A stretch of DNA of 64,000 nt from Salipaludibacillus agaradhaerens (GCF_002019735.1 NZ_KV917378.1:677869-741868), one strand, 5' to 3'; counted from the stretch's first letter, positions 42,516 through 52,718 are shown. Notes: generated by a model not told the origin, from the letters alone. Numbers and translations: made by a program.

Positions 42516-43805
42516 TTATGGATATAAACGGTTTAATAAACGTGGGAACGGAATCGTTTCTCTTACATGTTCTGTTCCACTTATCCATCCAACTGTTCTC
42601 TCGAGGCCTAGTCCAAATCCTGAATGCGGTACTGAACCGTATTTTCGTAGGTCTAAATACCATCTGTAGGCATCTTCAGATAAATTATGTTCGTCATATC
42701 TTTGTTTAAGAAGCTCTTCATCATCGATTCGTTGACTTCCGCCGATAATTTCCCCGTATCCTTCTGGTGCAATTAAATCAGCACATAATACGACGTCATC
42801 TCTCTCAGGATGAGGTTTCATGTAAAAAGCTTTAATGTCTTTCGGATAGTTTGTAATAAAAACAGGCTTGTCATACTTTTCTGCAATCGCTGTTTCATGA
42901 GGTGCACCAAAGTCTTCTCCCCACTTAATGTCATAATCTTCTTGTTGTAAAAATTCAATCGCTTCATCATAACTGATTCTTGGAAATGGTGCTTTAACAT
43001 TTTCTAATTTACTTGTGTCTCGTTCAAGTGCCTCTAGCTCTAATTTACAATTCGCTAGGACAGACTGAACAATAAAGCTAACGTAAGATTCTTGCAATGC
43101 TAGACTTTCCTCATGGTCCATAAACGCCATTTCAGGTTCTATCATCCAAAATTCAATTAAATGACGTCGTGTTTTTGATTTTTCTGCACGGAATGTAGGG
43201 CCAAAGGAAAATACTTTCCCGAGGGCCATAGCAGCAGCTTCCATATATAACTGGCCACTTTGAGATAGGTAGGCATCTTCATCAAAGTATTTCGTATGAA
43301 ATAAGTTTGTCGTTCCTTCTGCTGAACTCCCAGTTAAAATTGGAGGGTCTACTTTAACAAACCCATTGTCGTTGAAGAATTCATATGTAGCACGGATAAT
43401 CTCGTTTCTGATTTTCATAATCGCATGCTGTCGTTTAGAACGAAGCCATAGATGGCGGTGATCCATGAGAAATTCGGTTCCATGTTCCTTAGGGGTAATT
43501 GGATAATCAGTTGCTTCATGAATCACTTCAAAGCTCTCAACAGTTAATTCAAATCCTGATGGTGCTCTATCATCTTCTCTCACCGTTCCAGTTACGTACA
43601 GAGAGCTTTCTTGAGTTAACTCTTTAGCCTGTTTAAACACCTCTTCCCCAACTTCAGCTTTCACGAGAACGCCCTGAATAAAACCAGTTCCATCACGAAG
43701 TTGAAGAAAAGCAATCTTACCACTTGAACGTTTATTTGCTAGCCACGTACCTATAGTGACAGTTTGTCCTACATACTGCCCTACTTCTGAAATAGTTGTT
43801 TTCAC
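42516..43805 (-). CDS. asnS: asparaginyl-tRNA synthetase
   Basis: This 429-aa class IIb synthetase charges tRNA-Asn. It has an N-terminal OB-fold (residues 1-100), motif 2 ([21 protein letters not shown] near residue 212, read in parts) and motif 3 ([13 protein letters not shown] near 400). The asparagine-type GSQRIDDEE segment is typical of AsnS rather than AspS. The start is GTG at 43805 with TTTGGAGG. I see no T-box (no ACCGCG-type sequence) in the 206 bp upstream. It lies downstream of aspB, as in B. subtilis. Confidence 0.95.
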   Translation of the reverse strand: MKTTISEVGQYVGQTVTIGTWLANKRSSGKIAFLQLRDGTGFIQGVLVKAEVGEEVFKQAKELTQESSLYVTGTVREDDRAPSGFELTVESFEVIHEATDYPITPKEHGTEFLMDHRHLWLRSKRQHAIMKIRNEIIRATYEFFNDNGFVKVDPPILTGSSAEGTTNLFHTKYFDEDAYLSQSGQLYMEAAAMALGKVFSFGPTFRAEKSKTRRHLIEFWMIEPEMAFMDHEESLALQESYVSFIVQSVLANCKLELEALERDTSKLENVKAPFPRISYDEAIEFLQQEDYDIKWGEDFGAPHETAIAEKYDKPVFITNYPKDIKAFYMKPHPERDDVVLCADLIAPEGYGEIIGGSQRIDDEELLKQRYDEHNLSEDAYRWYLDLRKYGSVPHSGFGLGLERTVGWISGTEHVRETIPFPRLLNRLYP

Positions 43806-43920
43806 ACTGATACCTCCAAAAGTCTCTTCATATCATTCATGTGTTGCCGTTAATATTATACCTGTCAGTGAAAAAGGAAGTCAATGACATAGACAGGGCA
43901 CCTGATCGATGACTACCAAG

Positions 43921-43954
43921 TGCCTGCGGGATGTTGTTGCCTGCGGGATGTTGT
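43921..43954. repeat. 17-bp perfect tandem duplication
   Basis: TGCCTGCGGGATGTTGT occurs twice head to tail in the aspB-asnS intergenic region. An imperfect inverted repeat (CAGGGCAC near 43894, GTGCCTG at 43919) overlaps its left edge. It is probably a replication-slippage product. Confidence 0.85.
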
Positions 43955-44011
43955 GCATGTCTAATACGTCACCTTAATGACTAATATAAGAAGCATGGTC
44001 TTTCATGTTAA

Positions 44012-45193
44012 TCAAGCGTATTTTTCAACAAATGCCTTAATTCGTTTCAGTGCCTCTTCGAATTGATCAAGGCTTGTAGCATAAGACAGTCTAATATTAT
44101 CAGGAGCACCAAATCCACTCCCTGGAACTACTGCCACTTTTTCTTCTTCAAGTAGCGCTTTTACCCACTCATCTGTCGTGTTAAATGGACTACTTGCTAC
44201 AGCTTCTTTTACATTAGGGAAAAGGTAGAAGGCTCCTTGCGGTTTTACGCAAGAAAATCCTGATATAGCTGTTAGTTTATCATAAACGGTATTTAGTCGC
44301 TCTTCAAACGCTTTGCGCATCGTTTCAACTGAACCATCATCCTCTGTATAAGCAGCAATGGCTCCATATTGAGACATAACAGCTGGATTAGACGTCGTAT
44401 GACTAGCTACGTTCGACATTCGCTTTATAATCTCCTTGTTCCCTGCCGTATAGCCAATTCGCCATCCCGTCATGGAATGAGATTTCGAGACACCGTTTAT
44501 AATTAATGTCTGCTCCTTTAATGCGTCAGATAGCTGAGCAATGGATACGTGCTGCTTCCCTTCATAGATAAGTTTCTCATAAATTTCGTCAGAAACAATT
44601 AAGATATTATGTTCTAAACAGAACTCACCTATTGCTTTAAGTTCATCTTCTTCATACATGACACCAGTAGGATTACTAGGAGAATTTAAAATTAATGCTT
44701 TCGTTTTTTCCGTCACCACTTCTTTTAATTGATTAACCGTTATTTTAAACTGAGACGCCTCTTTACCTTCAACAAAAACTGGTTTCCCACCAGCTATCTT
44801 GACTTGTTCTGGATAACTTACCCAATAAGGAGAAGGAATGATGACTTCTTCATTTTCTAACAAAATGGTTTGAAAAAGTAAGGAAAGTGAGTGCTTTGCA
44901 CCGCTCGTTACAATAATTTCATCGATTTCATACTGAATACCTTGATCTTTTTTAAATTTCTCACTTATCGCTTTTTTAAGATCAGGTAAACCTGCAGCTG
45001 GCGTATATTTCGTGTGACCCTCAACCATCGATTGATAACTGGCTTCAATAATGTATGCCGGAGTGTTGAAATCGGGCTCCCCAGCTCCAAGTCCTATGAC
45101 ATCATGCCCTTCCGCTTTCAATGCCTTTGCTTTTGCAGTAATGGCTAATGTAGAGGATGGTGTTATTGATGTGACACGTGGTGAGAATTCCAT
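44012..45193 (-). CDS. aspB: aspartate aminotransferase
   Basis: This 393-aa class I PLP aminotransferase has the PLP-lysine in INGVSKSHSMTGWRIGY (about residue 237), the substrate Arg near the C-terminus (DNIRLSYATS), the NSPSNPTG motif and SDEIYEKLIY. It makes aspartate from oxaloacetate and glutamate, upstream of asparaginyl-tRNA formation and pantothenate synthesis. The ATG follows AGAAGGAG. The gene order asnS-aspB-ypmB is conserved with B. subtilis. Confidence 0.94.
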   Translation of the reverse strand: MEFSPRVTSITPSSTLAITAKAKALKAEGHDVIGLGAGEPDFNTPAYIIEASYQSMVEGHTKYTPAAGLPDLKKAISEKFKKDQGIQYEIDEIIVTSGAKHSLSLLFQTILLENEEVIIPSPYWVSYPEQVKIAGGKPVFVEGKEASQFKITVNQLKEVVTEKTKALILNSPSNPTGVMYEEDELKAIGEFCLEHNILIVSDEIYEKLIYEGKQHVSIAQLSDALKEQTLIINGVSKSHSMTGWRIGYTAGNKEIIKRMSNVASHTTSNPAVMSQYGAIAAYTEDDGSVETMRKAFEERLNTVYDKLTAISGFSCVKPQGAFYLFPNVKEAVASSPFNTTDEWVKALLEEEKVAVVPGSGFGAPDNIRLSYATSLDQFEEALKRIKAFVEKYA

Positions 45194-45235
45194 CTGAAAT
45201 CGCTCCTTCTATCGTGAATTTTAGTATTACCCGCT

Positions 45236-45808
45236 TTAAGGATTAAATTGATAATGTCGAATATATGTCCCATCTTCAAATCTAATATAGTAAAAAGAGT
45301 GGCGGTCAGACGTATCGATGTAACTAATTTCATAGACGGGAGTTGACCCAGCCATTCCTAGCTTAACTGAATTTACTTTTTTTATGTCAAGCTCTGATTG
45401 CGCAATCTCTAGTGCTTCTTCTCTAGTTAGACCTTCAGAGTGTAACCTTGTTTTAATAGTAGGTGTACGCTCTTCCTCGTTTTCATTTTCTTCCTCATTG
45501 TCAGATGCTTCATCACTATTATTAGTGTCAAGGTTGTCTTTATCTTCGTCTTCTTCCGTTAGTTCCTCAACCCATATGTATATCTCTTCACCAGCGCTAT
45601 TAATCCCATCAATGACTTGATAAGAACGGCGCCCGTGATAATATTGCACATCGATTACTTCTTCTAAGTCTACTTCTTCCCTAGCAATTGCCACCGCTTG
45701 ATCCTCCCTTAACGTTAACGGATCCATTGTGACATTGTAAATATAAATAGAGAAGGCTACTATACCGATAACAACCATCACCGATATAGCTATTATCCAC
45801 GCTTTCAT
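45236..45808 (-). CDS. ypmB: YpmB family protein (DUF5590), membrane-anchored
   Basis: This 190-aa protein has one N-terminal membrane helix (about 4-24) and two PepSY-like repeats outside the cell (LREDQAVAIAREEVDLEEVIDVQYYHG and LTREEALEIAQSELDIKKVNSVKLG, read in pieces). A 25-residue acidic Asp/Glu/Asn stretch separates them. This is the layout of B. subtilis YpmB. The acidic linker looks enlarged. The start overlaps the region of ypmA's stop (10 bp apart), so the two are coupled. The function is unknown. Confidence 0.85.
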   Translation of the reverse strand: MKAWIIAISVMVVIGIVAFSIYIYNVTMDPLTLREDQAVAIAREEVDLEEVIDVQYYHGRRSYQVIDGINSAGEEIYIWVEELTEEDEDKDNLDTNNSDEASDNEEENENEEERTPTIKTRLHSEGLTREEALEIAQSELDIKKVNSVKLGMAGSTPVYEISYIDTSDRHSFYYIRFEDGTYIRHYQFNP

Positions 45809-45818
45809 GCATCATCAC

Positions 45819-45992
45819 TCACGTTTCATAAATTGTGAAAATCATCTTTTGATTATTGGTCTCATCTACCGCCAAACCAAACATAAGGTCTCTCTTTTTA
45901 AGTGTACGATTCAATGAATTAACTATTTTATATAGGTCATCACTGCGTTCAACCGCCACTGAAGCTAACTGTTTGTTGCCTGCTAACCCCAT
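45819..45992 (-). CDS. ypmA: YpmA family protein, 57 aa
   Basis: This short gene encodes 57 residues, starting MGLAGNKQLASVAVERSDDL and ending MIFTIYET, with LMFGLAVDETNNQKMIF in the middle. It matches B. subtilis YpmA (LYKVVDFLNKTLKRKNLMFGLALD type sequence) and lies in the expected place between dinG/mtaD and ypmB. GAGGAGG precedes the ATG at 45992 by about 9 bases. It is a small soluble protein of unknown function (DUF4264). Confidence 0.9.
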   Translation of the reverse strand: MGLAGNKQLASVAVERSDDLYKIVNSLNRTLKKRDLMFGLAVDETNNQKMIFTIYET

Positions 45993-46068
45993 CTTTCTGT
46001 CCTCCTCGTACCATTCCTTTAAAACCTATGATTTTAATTTTATCATAATTAAGGGATCATGTTTGTGT

Positions 46069-47373
46069 CTATATGAACTTTTTTGCTAATAAATTCGCAT
46101 TAAATAAAAGCTTCTCCTCATCAAACAGTTGTAATTCCTCATTTTCATAAACAGGTGAACCATTGATGAAAACATCTGTCACATCACTACCTTTACAGCT
46201 GTAAACTAAATGAGACATGATGGTCCCCTCATTATTTGGAGTGAGGTGTGGGGTTGCTGGATTAATTAAAATAAAATCTGCTTGATATCCTGGCGCAATA
46301 ACACCTGTATTTTCAATCTGTAAAGACGTTGCTCCTTGAGAAGTTGCCATCTTCAATATATCAAACGCATTTGTGACTGTAGGGTCTTCATTGACCCCTT
46401 TATGAAGTAATGCAGCCATCCTCATTTCTTCAAATAAATCTAAATTATTATTGCTTGCCGTAGAATCAGTCCCTAAGCTCACTGTAATACCTAACGCATG
46501 AAATTGCTTTAATGGCGCAATGCCAGACCCAAGCTTAAGGTTGCTAATGGGATTATGCGATATAGCTGCTTCAGCCTCTTTAATAATTGTCAGTTCAGTC
46601 TCGTCAACATGAACCGCATGAGCTAGTAGAACTGGATGCTCAAATATCCCGAGCTCTTTAAGGTGAAGGATTGGCCGAATACCATACTCGCTCACATGCT
46701 TATCTACTTCGTTTCGAGTCTCTGATACGTGCGTATGAATCATCATGTGATGTTTACCAGCTGTCTCAGCCACGCGTTTTAAAAAGGCAGGAGGACATGT
46801 GTAAGGGGCATGCGGCGACAAAGCAATAAAGACTCGTCCTTCTCCTTCTCCGTGATAATTTTTAAAAAAAGTCGTACTTTCTGCCAGCTTTTTCTCTTGT
46901 TCGGCTTGGGAACATTGTCCAATCATCCCTCTACACAAAACAGCTCTAAGATTTTTCTCAATGACGATTTCAGCTATGTCTGACATATGCAAATGATACA
47001 TGTCTAAAAAAGTCGTTGTTCCTGATTTTATCATTTCCATCATCGCTACCTGTACAGCAGTTAAAACTGTTTCATGGTCAAACTGAGCTTCATTGGGCCA
47101 CATGACTTGTTTTAACCACGTCATTAATGGCATATCATCTCCTGCTCCTCTTAAGAGAGCACTTCCTAAATGACCATGTGTGTTAACTAACCCAGGCATT
47201 AACCATTTACCTTTACCATCTAAGATTCGACTAGCTGTTTGTTGTTCTTCTTCTGTTGGACTCCCTTTCGCTACCTTTGTAAATTTATGATCTTCAATAA
47301 CGACATAGCCTTGAAAGATATCATCGCGTTGTTCAAGGGTTATAATGGTCACTGAGTGGATGATAAGAGTCAT
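46069..47373 (-). CDS. mtaD: 5-methylthioadenosine/S-adenosylhomocysteine deaminase family amidohydrolase
   Basis: This 434-aa metal-dependent amidohydrolase of the MtaD/TrzA group has the metal motifs NTHGHLG (residues 64-70), HTHVSE (about 213) and GTDS (about 299), and the HAVHV segment carrying a further metal histidine. The family deaminates methylthioadenosine, SAH or related purines. It overlaps dinG by 4 bp and sits between dinG and ypmA, an arrangement not found in B. subtilis. The ATG follows GGAGTGAGAATAC. The exact substrate is inferred from the family. Confidence 0.85.
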   Translation of the reverse strand: MTLIIHSVTIITLEQRDDIFQGYVVIEDHKFTKVAKGSPTEEEQQTASRILDGKGKWLMPGLVNTHGHLGSALLRGAGDDMPLMTWLKQVMWPNEAQFDHETVLTAVQVAMMEMIKSGTTTFLDMYHLHMSDIAEIVIEKNLRAVLCRGMIGQCSQAEQEKKLAESTTFFKNYHGEGEGRVFIALSPHAPYTCPPAFLKRVAETAGKHHMMIHTHVSETRNEVDKHVSEYGIRPILHLKELGIFEHPVLLAHAVHVDETELTIIKEAEAAISHNPISNLKLGSGIAPLKQFHALGITVSLGTDSTASNNNLDLFEEMRMAALLHKGVNEDPTVTNAFDILKMATSQGATSLQIENTGVIAPGYQADFILINPATPHLTPNNEGTIMSHLVYSCKGSDVTDVFINGSPVYENEELQLFDEEKLLFNANLLAKKFI

Positions 47374-50231
47374 GTATTCTCACTCCTATTCTCGTTTTCT
47401 TGTAGGTCATTAAACCAGTCAGTCATATGATCTTCTAATACATCCATTGACTCTTGAATAAAAGGAATCTCTTTTGGTAGCGAATTTATGAATGATTTCC
47501 CATATCGTGTTGTCACAAGTCGCCGATCTAACACGATGACAACACCTTTATCAGTAGAACGTCTAATTAAACGACCAAACCCTTGCTTAAACCTTATCAC
47601 TGCCTGGGGCAATGCCAGTTTCATAAAAGGAGAGTCACCTTGCTCTTTCAATGAATCTGATCGCTTTTTAAAAACAGGGTCGTTAGGAGGACTAAATGGT
47701 AATCTAGCCATTAAGATACAACTTAAATCACTACCTGGAATGTCGACACCTTCCCAAAAGCTACTCGTTCCTAATAAAATCGATTGCTCAAATTGTTGGA
47801 AGTTTTTAGTTAATTTTGAGCGACTCTTTGTATGAATGCCTTGAGCAACAATCATAAACGAATCGTCCAGCATATCTTTCAAATGAGCATAAGTGCGTTT
47901 TAACATATCATAAGAGGTAAATAAAACGAGCATTTTACCTTTCGTCACTTGGGCCGTTCGATAGATTTGTAAAGCAGCTGCTTCGATATAGGCTTCTTCA
48001 CCGGCATCTTGTATAAGCGGCATGTCTTCAGGAACCATTAAGGCCACTTGATCTGACCAAGAAAAAGGTGATGCGACTTGCTTTGTTTTTACTGGAAAAT
48101 CTTCAAGTCCAAGCCGCTGGATCATGTAATTAAATTTGTTGTTAACGGTCAAGGTTGCTGATGTCAAAATGATTCGTTTTTTATGAGTAAAGAAATCATC
48201 AGCTAGCCGGTCAGCTACAGTGATAGGTGAGCTTTGAATAGAAATGGACTGCTTAGGTCCTCTCGTTTCCACTTCAAGCCAGTACACATCACTCTCTTGT
48301 GGCTGAAGAATCAAGTGATTAAATGCCATATATTGACTTTCTATTTGATATAAAATTGAATGTAACCATTCGCGCTCTCTTCGTTGTTCATTTGTCGGAT
48401 GAACCTCATCTTGCTCAAATGCATCATCTATTTTTTGGATAATGTCATGAATCGTTATTAATAACGCCTTAAATAAGTGCTCACATCTGGCAGCTGTCTC
48501 CCTTACATTTAGCCATTTTTGGTCAGACAGTTCGATGATTTTAGATAACCGGCCTGTTTCATTTTTACCTGCCGTTCCCCGTGTAACGTAGTGGTTCATT
48601 TGAATAAAGAGATCATTCCATTCTTGCTTAAAATCCGTTGAAACACGTGCGATATTTTCAGCTTTCTCTTGCATATATTCAGGTGCAAGTTTCATTATGG
48701 CCTCAGGTAGCCATTCGACTTTATCACGGCTAGTAACATCATTTAACACTTGGGTAATCGTTAAATAATCCAGTTTTTCACCTAATTGTCTCGTGGCCGT
48801 TTCTTCAAGATGGTGTGCCTCATCAACGATTAATGTGGCGTATTTAGGAATAACTTGATGATCAGCAACCATATCAGTAAACAAGAGCGAGTGATTTGTA
48901 ATGATTAAATCGGCCTGTTTCGCTTTCTTTTTTGCTCGCTGATAATAACAGCGAGTAAACCATGGACACGATGGATTAGCGCATGATTTAGCATCACTCG
49001 CTATTTCATACCAAAAACGCGTATTGCCTGAAGCAAGATTTAACTCTTCTACATCACCTGAATCTGTCATGGTAAGCCAAACTAAAATTTGTGCCTTTGA
49101 CAAAGTTCGATCGTAAGACGGCATTGGATCTTTATGCAAAAGGTTTTCAAACTTTTGCAAGCAGAGATAATGCCCCCGTCCTTTTAACAAAGCAGTTTTG
49201 ATTGAGAAAGGTAACACTTTTTTTAACGTAGATAGTTCATTTTTTAATAGCTGATCTTGTAATTGTATCGTTTCGGTGCTAATCACGACCTGTTCATTTG
49301 ACCTTTTCGCAAAAATGGCGGCAGGGATAAGGTAGCCCAATGTTTTCCCTGTACCTGTACCAGCTTCAATGAGTCCAATACTATCCTCTTTAAAAACTTT
49401 ATCTATAAATCGTATCATGTCAATTTGACCTTCTCGAAGTTCATAAGCAGGCATTTTATCTGCCATACTCATGTCATTCATTAAAGTTTGATGGAGAAGT
49501 GTGTCAACTGTTGGAACGACTTCACTCGTTTCTACATCCTCTTCTTCGTCTATCAGCCTTTGTTTTTTAAAAGCTAGCCCTCGATACGTATCAATCTCTT
49601 CAGTAAAATGAGGGTGGCCCGTTTTTTTTGCGATAAGCTCACTAAGCCACGCACCTAGATCACTTTTTAAGGCAGGAGTTAATTTCTCAAGCTGTTGTAA
49701 AGTGAGTAAAGGCAATGTTTCAAACGTTTGAAATATCTCCATGAGTAATAAGGCAGTGGCATTAGCATCACTATCAGCACGATGAGGTGTAGTATGAGCC
49801 ATATCAAACCGCTCAGATAATTCGGATAAACGAAAACTGTCTTCTGTAGGAAATGCAATGCGGGCTAACTCTACTGTATCTAATAAAGGTCCCTGAAAAG
49901 GTGTATACCCAGCATGTATTAATTCGTCATTAATAAAATTTAAATCAAACTCTACATTGTGAGCCACGAAATAAGCCCCTTCTAAAGCTTGTAAAAGTGT
50001 AGGTGCAATTGAATCAAATGTCGGGGCGTGCACCACATGTTCATCAGTAATGTTAGTCAACGTTTTTATAAAAGGCGGTATAGCCCTATCTGGATTTAGA
50101 TAGGTCGCATAATTGTCCGTAATTTCCCCATTTTCAACAACAGCATAAGCTAATTGAATAATTCGGTCGCCCTTTGAAAAAGCAACCCCTGTCGTTTCAA
50201 CATCTAAAACAACAAAACGCGTCATCGTCAT
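47370..50231 (-). CDS. dinG: ATP-dependent helicase/exonuclease DinG
   Basis: The 953-aa protein fuses an N-terminal DEDD 3'-5' exonuclease (VLDVETTGVAF, HNVEFDLNF, HRADSDANA) to an XPD-like SF2 helicase with Walker A EAGTGTGKT and DEAH in VDEAHHLEE. The domain order is that of Bacillus and Staphylococcus DinG. The helicase carries four cysteines in the C-x59-C-x4-C-x5-C pattern (GHYLCLQ, SCANPSCPWFTRC), the spacing of the Fe-S cluster of E. coli DinG. The gene lies upstream of mtaD (4-bp overlap). It probably acts in repair of R-loops or G-quadruplexes. Confidence 0.92.
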   Translation of the reverse strand: MTMTRFVVLDVETTGVAFSKGDRIIQLAYAVVENGEITDNYATYLNPDRAIPPFIKTLTNITDEHVVHAPTFDSIAPTLLQALEGAYFVAHNVEFDLNFINDELIHAGYTPFQGPLLDTVELARIAFPTEDSFRLSELSERFDMAHTTPHRADSDANATALLLMEIFQTFETLPLLTLQQLEKLTPALKSDLGAWLSELIAKKTGHPHFTEEIDTYRGLAFKKQRLIDEEEDVETSEVVPTVDTLLHQTLMNDMSMADKMPAYELREGQIDMIRFIDKVFKEDSIGLIEAGTGTGKTLGYLIPAAIFAKRSNEQVVISTETIQLQDQLLKNELSTLKKVLPFSIKTALLKGRGHYLCLQKFENLLHKDPMPSYDRTLSKAQILVWLTMTDSGDVEELNLASGNTRFWYEIASDAKSCANPSCPWFTRCYYQRAKKKAKQADLIITNHSLLFTDMVADHQVIPKYATLIVDEAHHLEETATRQLGEKLDYLTITQVLNDVTSRDKVEWLPEAIMKLAPEYMQEKAENIARVSTDFKQEWNDLFIQMNHYVTRGTAGKNETGRLSKIIELSDQKWLNVRETAARCEHLFKALLITIHDIIQKIDDAFEQDEVHPTNEQRREREWLHSILYQIESQYMAFNHLILQPQESDVYWLEVETRGPKQSISIQSSPITVADRLADDFFTHKKRIILTSATLTVNNKFNYMIQRLGLEDFPVKTKQVASPFSWSDQVALMVPEDMPLIQDAGEEAYIEAAALQIYRTAQVTKGKMLVLFTSYDMLKRTYAHLKDMLDDSFMIVAQGIHTKSRSKLTKNFQQFEQSILLGTSSFWEGVDIPGSDLSCILMARLPFSPPNDPVFKKRSDSLKEQGDSPFMKLALPQAVIRFKQGFGRLIRRSTDKGVVIVLDRRLVTTRYGKSFINSLPKEIPFIQESMDVLEDHMTDWFNDLQENENRSENT

Positions 50232-50360
50232 TTACCTTCTTTCTAAGGACGGTCATTTTAATCATCTCAATACATATAATGTGATGTCCTGTCTTATTGT
50301 AGCATGCACAAGGCCGCGAAGCACCCATTTCCATCAGAGAAATGGCCTCGATGCATACAA

Positions 50361-50408
50361 ACGAACCTTCAATCAGTGGGTGTTTTACGGACGCTTATTT
50401 GTGATAAA
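50361..50408 (-). repeat. dispersed intergenic palindromic repeat, copy 5 (minimal)
   Basis: On the minus strand it has only the two ends: TTATCACAAATAAGCGTCCG and CTGATTGAAGGTTCGTTTGT, joined by a short AACACCCA. The middle blocks are gone. It lies between panD and dinG. Confidence 0.8.
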
Positions 50409-50440
50409 CCAGACTAACCAATTCTATAACTCTTATAAGC

Positions 50441-50485
50441 CATTAAAAACTCTCTTAACATGCTATAAGCTGTTAAGAGAGTTTT
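50441..50485 (-). terminator. terminator of panBCD
   Basis: A perfect 15-bp stem (AAAACTCTCTTAACA with TGTTAAGAGAGTTTT) lies 5 bp after the panD stop and is followed by TTTTTAATGG on the minus strand. Confidence 0.92.
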
Positions 50486-50489
50486 TTAA

Positions 50490-50873
50490 TTATTTAATCG
50501 TCGCTTCTGGTTCAGTCCCCAGTATGTCTAGAATATCGTTTTGATCATTCAAAATAGCAACAGTAGGGACATGTTTATGAGCTTCCCTCTCTTCCATCCA
50601 CTTATACGACATAATAATAACTTTATCTCCTGGTTGAACGTAACGGGCCGCAGCGCCATTTAAACAGATGGTTTTTGAGCCAGGAGTTCCAGCTATAATA
50701 TACGTTTCAAGGCGAGCACCATTATTGTTGTTAACAACGTGAACTTTTTCATTCTCTAACATGCCAACTGCATTTAAAAGATCGCTATCAATCGTAATAC
50801 TTCCAATGTAATTTAAGTTTGCTTCTGTGACTGTTGCCCGGTGAATTTTACCACTCATCATTTCACGATACAT
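50490..50873 (-). CDS. panD: aspartate 1-decarboxylase
   Basis: This 127-aa pyruvoyl enzyme makes beta-alanine for pantothenate. The self-cleavage site is Gly24-Ser25 in NYIGSITID, with Lys9 in [10 protein letters not shown] and Tyr58 and Arg54 in [15 protein letters not shown] is in the C-terminal region. It is the last gene of the panBCD operon, 21 bp after panC, and ends in a strong terminator. The ATG follows GGAGAGATAATC. Confidence 0.94.
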   Translation of the reverse strand: MYREMMSGKIHRATVTEANLNYIGSITIDSDLLNAVGMLENEKVHVVNNNNGARLETYIIAGTPGSKTICLNGAAARYVQPGDKVIIMSYKWMEEREAHKHVPTVAILNDQNDILDILGTEPEATIK

Positions 50874-50894
50874 ATGATTATCTCTCCTTATTAT

Positions 50895-51758
50895 TTAAAT
50901 AGGAAATTGTTCCCACATAACATTATCAATAAGTCTCACTTGTTCATAGTGAACAGCAGTAGCCAGTATAACACTTCCTGTTAGTGCACCTGGACGTATT
51001 AGTTCCGGGAATTTTAGACATGTAATGTAATCAATTCGCCCCAACTTCAAGTCCCTTTTCAGCGCTTGTTTCACCCAGTCCTCAAGCCCAGCCACCGTCT
51101 TAAAATGTCCTTGTAACGCCTTGTTTTTTGCTTCAGCAAGTGTTTTATAAATGTGAGGAGCTTCCTGCCTTTCCATATGTGATAAATTGACGTTACGCGA
51201 ACTCATTGCCAACCCATCTTTTTCTCTTACAGTAGGGACAGGCACGATGGTAAGATTTAAATGATAATCAGCTACCATTTGCTTTATAATAGCCACCTGC
51301 TGAGCATCTTTCATTCCAAAATAAGCGATGTCAGGTTCAATAATGTTAAATAGTTTCATAACGACTGTAGCTACCCCATCAAAGTGGCCAGGTCTACTTG
51401 AACCACACAGAATATCTGCTCCTCTTTGCACAATCATTTTAATACTCATAGTGTCAGGATACATCTCAGCTGCAGTAGGGGTGAATAACTGGTGAACACC
51501 ATGCTGCTCTGCTAGATGTAAATCTTTTTCTAAGTCTTTAGGATAACTATCAAAATCCTCATTTTCACCAAACTGAAGTGGATTTACGAAGATACTCATT
51601 ATCACAACATCTACCTGTTGTTTCGCTTTTTCTACGAGTTGTAAATGCCCATCATGCAAAAAACCCATTGTGGGTACAAAACCAATCGTTTTTCCATCTG
51701 CCTTTAATTGCGCAACTTCCTCTTTCATCCGGGCAATATTTTTAATGTGTTTTATCAC
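50895..51758 (-). CDS. panC: pantothenate synthetase (pantoate-beta-alanine ligase)
   Basis: This 287-aa ATP-dependent ligase joins pantoate and beta-alanine. It has the HIGH-like [17 protein letters not shown] segment (in two parts), [24 protein letters not shown] with KMSKS-like DGLAMSSRN, and the C-terminal dimer part. The GTG start overlaps the panB stop by 4 bp. panD follows after 21 bp. Length and motifs are normal. Confidence 0.94.
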   Translation of the reverse strand: MIKHIKNIARMKEEVAQLKADGKTIGFVPTMGFLHDGHLQLVEKAKQQVDVVIMSIFVNPLQFGENEDFDSYPKDLEKDLHLAEQHGVHQLFTPTAAEMYPDTMSIKMIVQRGADILCGSSRPGHFDGVATVVMKLFNIIEPDIAYFGMKDAQQVAIIKQMVADYHLNLTIVPVPTVREKDGLAMSSRNVNLSHMERQEAPHIYKTLAEAKNKALQGHFKTVAGLEDWVKQALKRDLKLGRIDYITCLKFPELIRPGALTGSVILATAVHYEQVRLIDNVMWEQFPI

Positions 51759-52597
51759 GTTATATCACCTTTACCGTAGAGGTGTGACACACTCGTTTCT
51801 AGCGGCTGAAAGACATGTGCTTGTTCAGGGAAATGTCTTTTTTTCACATCATAACTGAACTGACTGATGGCGTTTTTTACTATTTCATTTATATCGGCAT
51901 ACTGTTTTACAAATTTCGGTACATGACCGTCATTATATCCGATAATATCGTGGTAAACGAGCACTTGACCATCAGTAAATCTCCCGGCGCCTATACCGAT
52001 AACAGGAATAGTTAATAACTGAGAAATTTGTTGAGCTAATGATTCAGGGACACATTCAAGGACAAGCATACATGCACCTGCTTCTTCTGTTTTAATCGCA
52101 TCGTTTTTTAACCTTTCAGCATCCCTTTCTTGTTTCCCTTGAACATGGTAGCCGCCAAATACACCTACTGATTGGGGAGTTAAACCTAAATGATTGACAA
52201 CAGGAACGCCAGCATCAACAAGATATTTCGTGTAAGTAAGGACATCGCCGTTCCCCTCCATTTTAATAGCATGGGTCCCTGCTTCTTGAACTAATCTTCG
52301 AGCATGCTTTATCGTCTCTGAACGTGACGAATGATACGTGAGAAAGGGCATGTCAGTTATAATAAATGTCTCACGAGCGCCTCGTTTAACTGCTTTCGTA
52401 TGATGCACCATATCATCCAGTGTGACAGGTACTGTGGATTCATAGCCTAATACGACCATTCCGAGGGAATCTCCAACAAGTAAACAATCTACACCTGCAG
52501 TTTCAGCTATCCCCGCTGCTGGCGCATCGTACGCTGTTACCATAACAATTTGCTCGCCATTTTTTTTCATCTTTTTAAAGTCTTTTGTCGTTTTCAT
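51755..52597 (-). CDS. panB: 3-methyl-2-oxobutanoate hydroxymethyltransferase
   Basis: The enzyme of about 280 aa makes ketopantoate, the first step of pantothenate synthesis. Motifs are [32 protein letters not shown] (in two parts), [11 protein letters not shown]-like [12 protein letters not shown] with the metal site, and the Glu in [15 protein letters not shown]. The ATG at 52597 (GGAGTAGGAGA) is preferred over an upstream in-frame start at 52639. A long leader with its own promoter and an internal terminator precedes it (52719-52962), which suggests attenuation. Confidence 0.94.
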   Translation of the reverse strand: MKTTKDFKKMKKNGEQIVMVTAYDAPAAGIAETAGVDCLLVGDSLGMVVLGYESTVPVTLDDMVHHTKAVKRGARETFIITDMPFLTYHSSRSETIKHARRLVQEAGTHAIKMEGNGDVLTYTKYLVDAGVPVVNHLGLTPQSVGVFGGYHVQGKQERDAERLKNDAIKTEEAGACMLVLECVPESLAQQISQLLTIPVIGIGAGRFTDGQVLVYHDIIGYNDGHVPKFVKQYADINEIVKNAISQFSYDVKKRHFPEQAHVFQPLETSVSHLYGKGDIT

Positions 52598-52718
52598 TCT
52601 CCTACTCCTTTCAATTTGAAAGGGAAAGAAGGATACCATTTGAACAAGCTGCCATTTTTACGTTATTCCTTCCCCTAATAATAGGTGAAAAAATGACTAA
52701 CTAAGACAGCTACTCAAT

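Noticed and set aside
43806-44011. T-box riboswitch upstream of asnS
   Set aside because: No T-box core sequence or terminator/antiterminator pair is seen; only a tandem duplication and a weak inverted repeat.
50232-50360. LexA/DinR-type operator in front of dinG
   Set aside because: No CGAAC-N4-GTTCG match; a CCATTTC/GAAATGG hairpin is present but does not fit the box.
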